Notes under the pieces: model-generated
What the model was told of the DNA's origin: nothing
What the model saw: only the letters and a program-made list of their open reading frames with translations
The model's database searches: none
Translations under genes and position numbers: made by a program
NCBI GenBank assembly: GCA_027069385.1
Contig: JALXER010000280.1
Span: forward strand, 1-13,833
From: Paracoccaceae bacterium
Lineage (GTDB): Bacteria; Pseudomonadota; Alphaproteobacteria; Rhodobacterales; Rhodobacteraceae
Reading direction: 5' to 3'
Length of the DNA: 13,833 bases
Part shown: piece after piece, positions 13,478 through 13,833 of the stretch
How the letters are laid out: each line of letters begins with the position of its first letter
How positions within the stretch are numbered: position 1 is the first letter of the stretch

Positions 13478-13480
13478 ATA
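13475..13480 (-). promoter_or_regulatory. Candidate -10 element for the DUF6502 operon
   Basis: The minus strand reads TATAAT, a perfect -10. No good -35 is found 16-18 bp upstream (GCTTGG at 16 bp is poor), so any promoter here would probably need an activator. The implied leader before the DUF6502 ATG is about 115 nt. Confidence 0.35.
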
Positions 13481-13515
13481 CTGCCACCATTCGTTACCAA
13501 GCCGGAGATTCGCCC

Positions 13516-13833
13516 ATGAAACATTTTCGTCATCCAACCGCCACCCCGCTGCCCGCCTTTGACCTGTCGCATTATGGCGGTGGCGCGCGACGCCGGTTTT
13601 GCGCCAAAGCTCTGGCCGCCCTGCCCGAACCGGACCGGCACCTGTTCGAAAATTTTGGCCATGGCGCGCATGTCCTGCCGGATTTTCCAACCGTGATCGC
13701 CGGATTCGAATCCTTTGCCACCCTGAACCCCGACCGTATCGCCGCGCGCTGTCAGGGGCGTGCCCTAAGCTATGGCGCGCTGAACGCCCATGCCGATGCG
13801 CTGGCAATCCGGCTAAGGCGCAAGGGGGTGGGT
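13516..13833 (+). CDS. Adenylation-domain (NRPS-like) protein, N-terminal part
   Basis: The open frame runs from ATG 13516 to the window edge, 106 codons without a stop; the 3' part is missing. Residues 62-106 look like the start of an amino-acid adenylation (AMP-binding) domain: FESFATLNPDRIA, then RALSYGALNAHADALAIRLRRKGVG, matching the usual F-E-x-A-x-x-x-P-D...L-(S/T)-Y-x-x-L-N-x-x-A...L-R-x-x-G-V pattern. A distinct 60-residue leader precedes it (FDLSHYGGGARRRFCAKAL...LFENFG). Such a leader before an A domain suggests the Pls/PosA-type single-module NRPS family seen in Rhodobacteraceae, but the diagnostic C-terminal transmembrane part is outside the window. SD GGAG lies 8 bp before the ATG. 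The gene is divergent from the DUF6502 run. Confidence 0.72.
   Translation, partial: MKHFRHPTATPLPAFDLSHYGGGARRRFCAKALAALPEPDRHLFENFGHGAHVLPDFPTVIAGFESFATLNPDRIAARCQGRALSYGALNAHADALAIRLRRKGVG

Noticed and set aside
13354..13671. 106-residue N-terminal extension of the DUF6502 protein
   Set aside because: It crosses the divergent promoter region and lies antisense to the adenylation gene; family members start at the MNNDRSE-like position.
1..13833. CRISPR array, tRNA, rRNA, transposase, integrase or phage genes
   Set aside because: Reading both strands showed no spaced direct-repeat array, no tRNA-like cloverleaf and no mobile-element protein; all large frames are accounted for by cellular genes.

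Overview
The window looks like chromosomal DNA of an alphaproteobacterium, most likely of the Rhodobacteraceae/Roseobacter group. The clues are high-GC coding sequence, tightly packed genes with 1-14 bp overlaps, the order SDR reductase - uvrC - pgsA - moaD - moaE, a ubiA gene next to a BON/OmpA-type envelope protein, and the protein families present. No mobile element, phage gene, CRISPR array, tRNA or rRNA was seen. Seventeen protein genes are supported; the first is cut by the left edge and the last by the right edge.

Layout. (1) 3-2090: the 3' part of a DUF3047 gene (+) meets a cysteine-free DsrC/TusE-like gene (-) end to end. A Tas-type aldo-keto reductase (-) lies upstream of the latter. 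(2) 2187-4885: a plus-strand run of an S49 peptidase, a 57-residue membrane-anchored zinc-ribbon protein, a YrbG-type Na+/Ca2+ exchanger and a pteridine-reductase-like SDR. (3) 4886-5220: a 335-bp gap holding a bulged hairpin, a 110-bp island of about 29% GC, a 7-bp-arm palindrome, two perfect IHF consensus sites and a perfect DnaA box. (4) 5221-8554: plus-strand uvrC, pgsA, moaD and moaE, nearly contiguous. (5) 13353-8555: a minus-strand run of DUF6502, DUF5666, ubiA, a BON/OmpA-domain protein and a membrane-anchored coiled-coil protein. (6) 13354-13833: a divergent intergenic region with two stacked inverted repeats, then the start of an adenylation-domain (NRPS-like, perhaps Pls/PosA family) protein.

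Most genes are housekeeping: nucleotide excision repair (uvrC), phosphatidylglycerol synthesis (pgsA), molybdopterin synthase (moaDE), ubiquinone synthesis (ubiA) and ion homeostasis (yrbG). The most interesting non-coding object is the 4886-5220 gap, whose parts resemble a replication origin or a DnaA/IHF-controlled switch. The usual alphaproteobacterial origin neighbours (hemE, parAB, gidAB, dnaA) are absent, so this stays a hypothesis. The most interesting protein observations are the DsrC homologue with no cysteines and the SDR with a PTR1-like Asp-Tyr-Lys catalytic set.
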